Shown here: piece after piece, positions 26,160 to 27,083 of the stretch
Layout: each line of letters starts with the position of its first letter
Position numbering within the stretch: the first letter of the stretch is position 1
Source of the DNA: an uncultured Lachnospiraceae bacterium
GTDB taxonomy: Bacteria; Bacillota; Clostridia; Lachnospirales; Lachnospiraceae
Direction of reading: 5' to 3'
Length of the DNA stretch: 27,083 nt
Assembly (NCBI GenBank): GCA_959022495.1
Contig: CAUEYX010000040.1
Location: 1 to 27,083 of the forward strand
Program-made: the position numbers and the translations under genes
Notes under the pieces: generated by a model
What the model was told of the DNA's origin: nothing
Databases searched by the model: none
The model's input: the letters and a program-made list of their open reading frames with translations, nothing else

Positions 26160-27032
26160 TTATGAAACACCGCTCAGCCTGTCCGCCAGCGCCGCAAACT
26201 CGGCCAGAGTCAGCGCCTCTCCCCGGATGCTCGGCCCTCTGCCCAGCGACAGGACAGCCTCCTCAATCTCTTCTTTCGTAAAATCCAGCTCCGCTGAATT
26301 CTTCAGACTATTTGCCAGTGTCTTCCTTCTCTGGTTGAACGACGCGCGGATGATACGGAACATCAGTTTCTCATCCCCCACCTTTACCGGCGGCACCTCA
26401 TGCCGGTCCAGACGGATCACGGCCGACCCTACTTTGGGGCGTGGCATGAAACAGTTGGGCGGCACATTTGCCACAATGTATGGCTCAGCGTAATATTGAA
26501 CGGCTAAGGAAAGCGCGCCGTAGTCCTTGGACCCCGGTCCTGTCTGCATCCGGTCCGCCACCTCTTTCTGAACCATTACGGTAATGCTCTTAACCGGAAC
26601 CTCCTTCTCAAACAGCCCCATAATGATGGGCGTTGTGATATAGTACGGCAGATTCGCCACCACTTTAATGGGTCTGCCGCCATTTTCCTTCTCTGCCAGT
26701 TCTCCAATATCCACCTTCAGCACATCCTCGTTGATAATCCGCACATTCTCATATCCCGCCAGCGTATCCTCAAGAATGGGGATCAGAGCTCGGTCGATCT
26801 CTACCGCAACGACCCTGCGTGCCGCGCACGCGAGATACTGTGTCATGGTCCCGATGCCGGGACCGATCTCCAGCACACAGTCATTCTCATCAATCTGGGC
26901 CGCGCGGATAATCTTATCCAGCACATGCGTATCGATCAGAAAGTTCTGCCCGAACTTTTTCTGAAAAACAAAATTATATTTCTGCAGCACCGCGATCGTA
27001 TTCTGCGGATTGCCAAGCGTAGGCTGCTTCAT
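26160..27032 (-). CDS. rsmA: 16S rRNA (adenine1518-N6/adenine1519-N6)-dimethyltransferase
   Basis: This is a 290-residue protein, normal for the KsgA/RsmA family, with AAAGGAGG before ATG. It dimethylates two adjacent adenines in helix 45 of 16S rRNA late in small-subunit assembly, using S-adenosylmethionine. Visible motifs are FGQNFL (27-32, substrate/SAM region), EIGPGIG (55-61, SAM motif I), VEID (77-80, motif II), NEDVLK (101-106) and NLPYY (127-131, catalytic motif IV). The C-terminal FNQRRKTLANSL (232-243) is typical of the family. The gene is also known as ksgA; loss gives kasugamycin resistance in other bacteria. Confidence 0.96.
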   Translation of the reverse strand: MKQPTLGNPQNTIAVLQKYNFVFQKKFGQNFLIDTHVLDKIIRAAQIDENDCVLEIGPGIGTMTQYLACAARRVVAVEIDRALIPILEDTLAGYENVRIINEDVLKVDIGELAEKENGGRPIKVVANLPYYITTPIIMGLFEKEVPVKSITVMVQKEVADRMQTGPGSKDYGALSLAVQYYAEPYIVANVPPNCFMPRPKVGSAVIRLDRHEVPPVKVGDEKLMFRIIRASFNQRRKTLANSLKNSAELDFTKEEIEEAVLSLGRGPSIRGEALTLAEFAALADRLSGVS

Positions 27033-27063
27033 GTGTTCCTCCTTTGAACGGCGAAAGGGGTCA

Positions 27064-27083
27064 GGCCCCTCCCGGGAGGGGCC
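27064..27083. repeat. 20-bp perfect GC-rich palindrome at the right edge
   Basis: Ten bases GGCCCCTCCC are followed by their exact reverse complement up to the last base of the window. The preceding AGGGGTCA suggests the inverted repeat continues outside. It sits about 30 bp upstream of ksgA and could be a terminator stem of the next gene or a dispersed intergenic palindrome; its end is not visible. Confidence 0.55.

Noticed and set aside
1..27083. CRISPR array, tRNA, prophage or transposase genes
   Set aside because: No regularly spaced direct repeats, cloverleaf sequences, integrase or transposase motifs were seen on either strand.

Overview
The window looks like a chromosome segment from a gut Lachnospiraceae-type Firmicute that lives on host glycans, comparable in lifestyle to Mediterraneibacter/Ruminococcus torques-like mucin degraders. 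The reasons are strong AGGAGG ribosome binding sites, Gram-positive signal peptides, and very large secreted glycosidases. These carry F5/8-type carbohydrate-binding domains, FIVAR helices and a C-terminal TGD / membrane helix / Arg-Lys tail. No rRNA or marker gene here fixes the species. Every protein-coding gene is on the minus strand, so the genes read right to left.

Right part (about 23.7-27.1 kb), housekeeping: ksgA/rsmA (16S rRNA dimethyladenosine transferase), then a citrate synthase with its own clear promoter, then an alpha/beta hydrolase (monoacylglycerol-lipase-like) directly abutting it. Middle and left part (1-23.3 kb), a glycan-degradation island: a GH2 beta-galactosidase (1956 aa), a small unrecognised helical protein (210 aa), two different GH95 alpha-L-fucosidases (2178 and 1625 aa), and a GH20 beta-N-acetylhexosaminidase/lacto-N-biosidase cut by the left edge (first 1354 residues present). 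Catalytic residues are intact in all four glycosidases. Together they could strip fucose, galactose and GlcNAc or lacto-N-biose from mucin O-glycans or milk oligosaccharides outside the cell. This parallels the extracellular enzyme set known from Bifidobacterium bifidum (AfcA, LnbB/BbhI, BbgIII). No transporter or regulator gene lies in the window.

The non-coding DNA is the most unusual part. (1) A two-copy structured RNA element lies at 16240-16380 and 23595-23731. Its sequence blocks are nearly invariant, one hairpin and the terminator stem differ by compensatory changes, and each copy has a TATACT box exactly 7 nt before the conserved start. Both copies point along the plus strand, diverge from a glycosidase gene about 280-300 bp away, and converge with a minus-strand gene. 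They look like a paralogous sRNA pair. (2) The GH20 and both GH95 genes share a 24-bp inverted repeat of the form CGACAT-N12-ATGTCG at the same distance (76-85 bp) before the start codon. It is perfect in two genes and degenerate in the third, and it suggests a common operator or promoter. (3) The GH2 gene instead has three alternating TTCAAT/ATTGAA half-sites at exact 14-bp steps over its predicted promoter. (4) The 417-bp gap before GH2's 3' end holds a second plus-strand terminator and a C-rich segment resembling part of the two-copy RNA.
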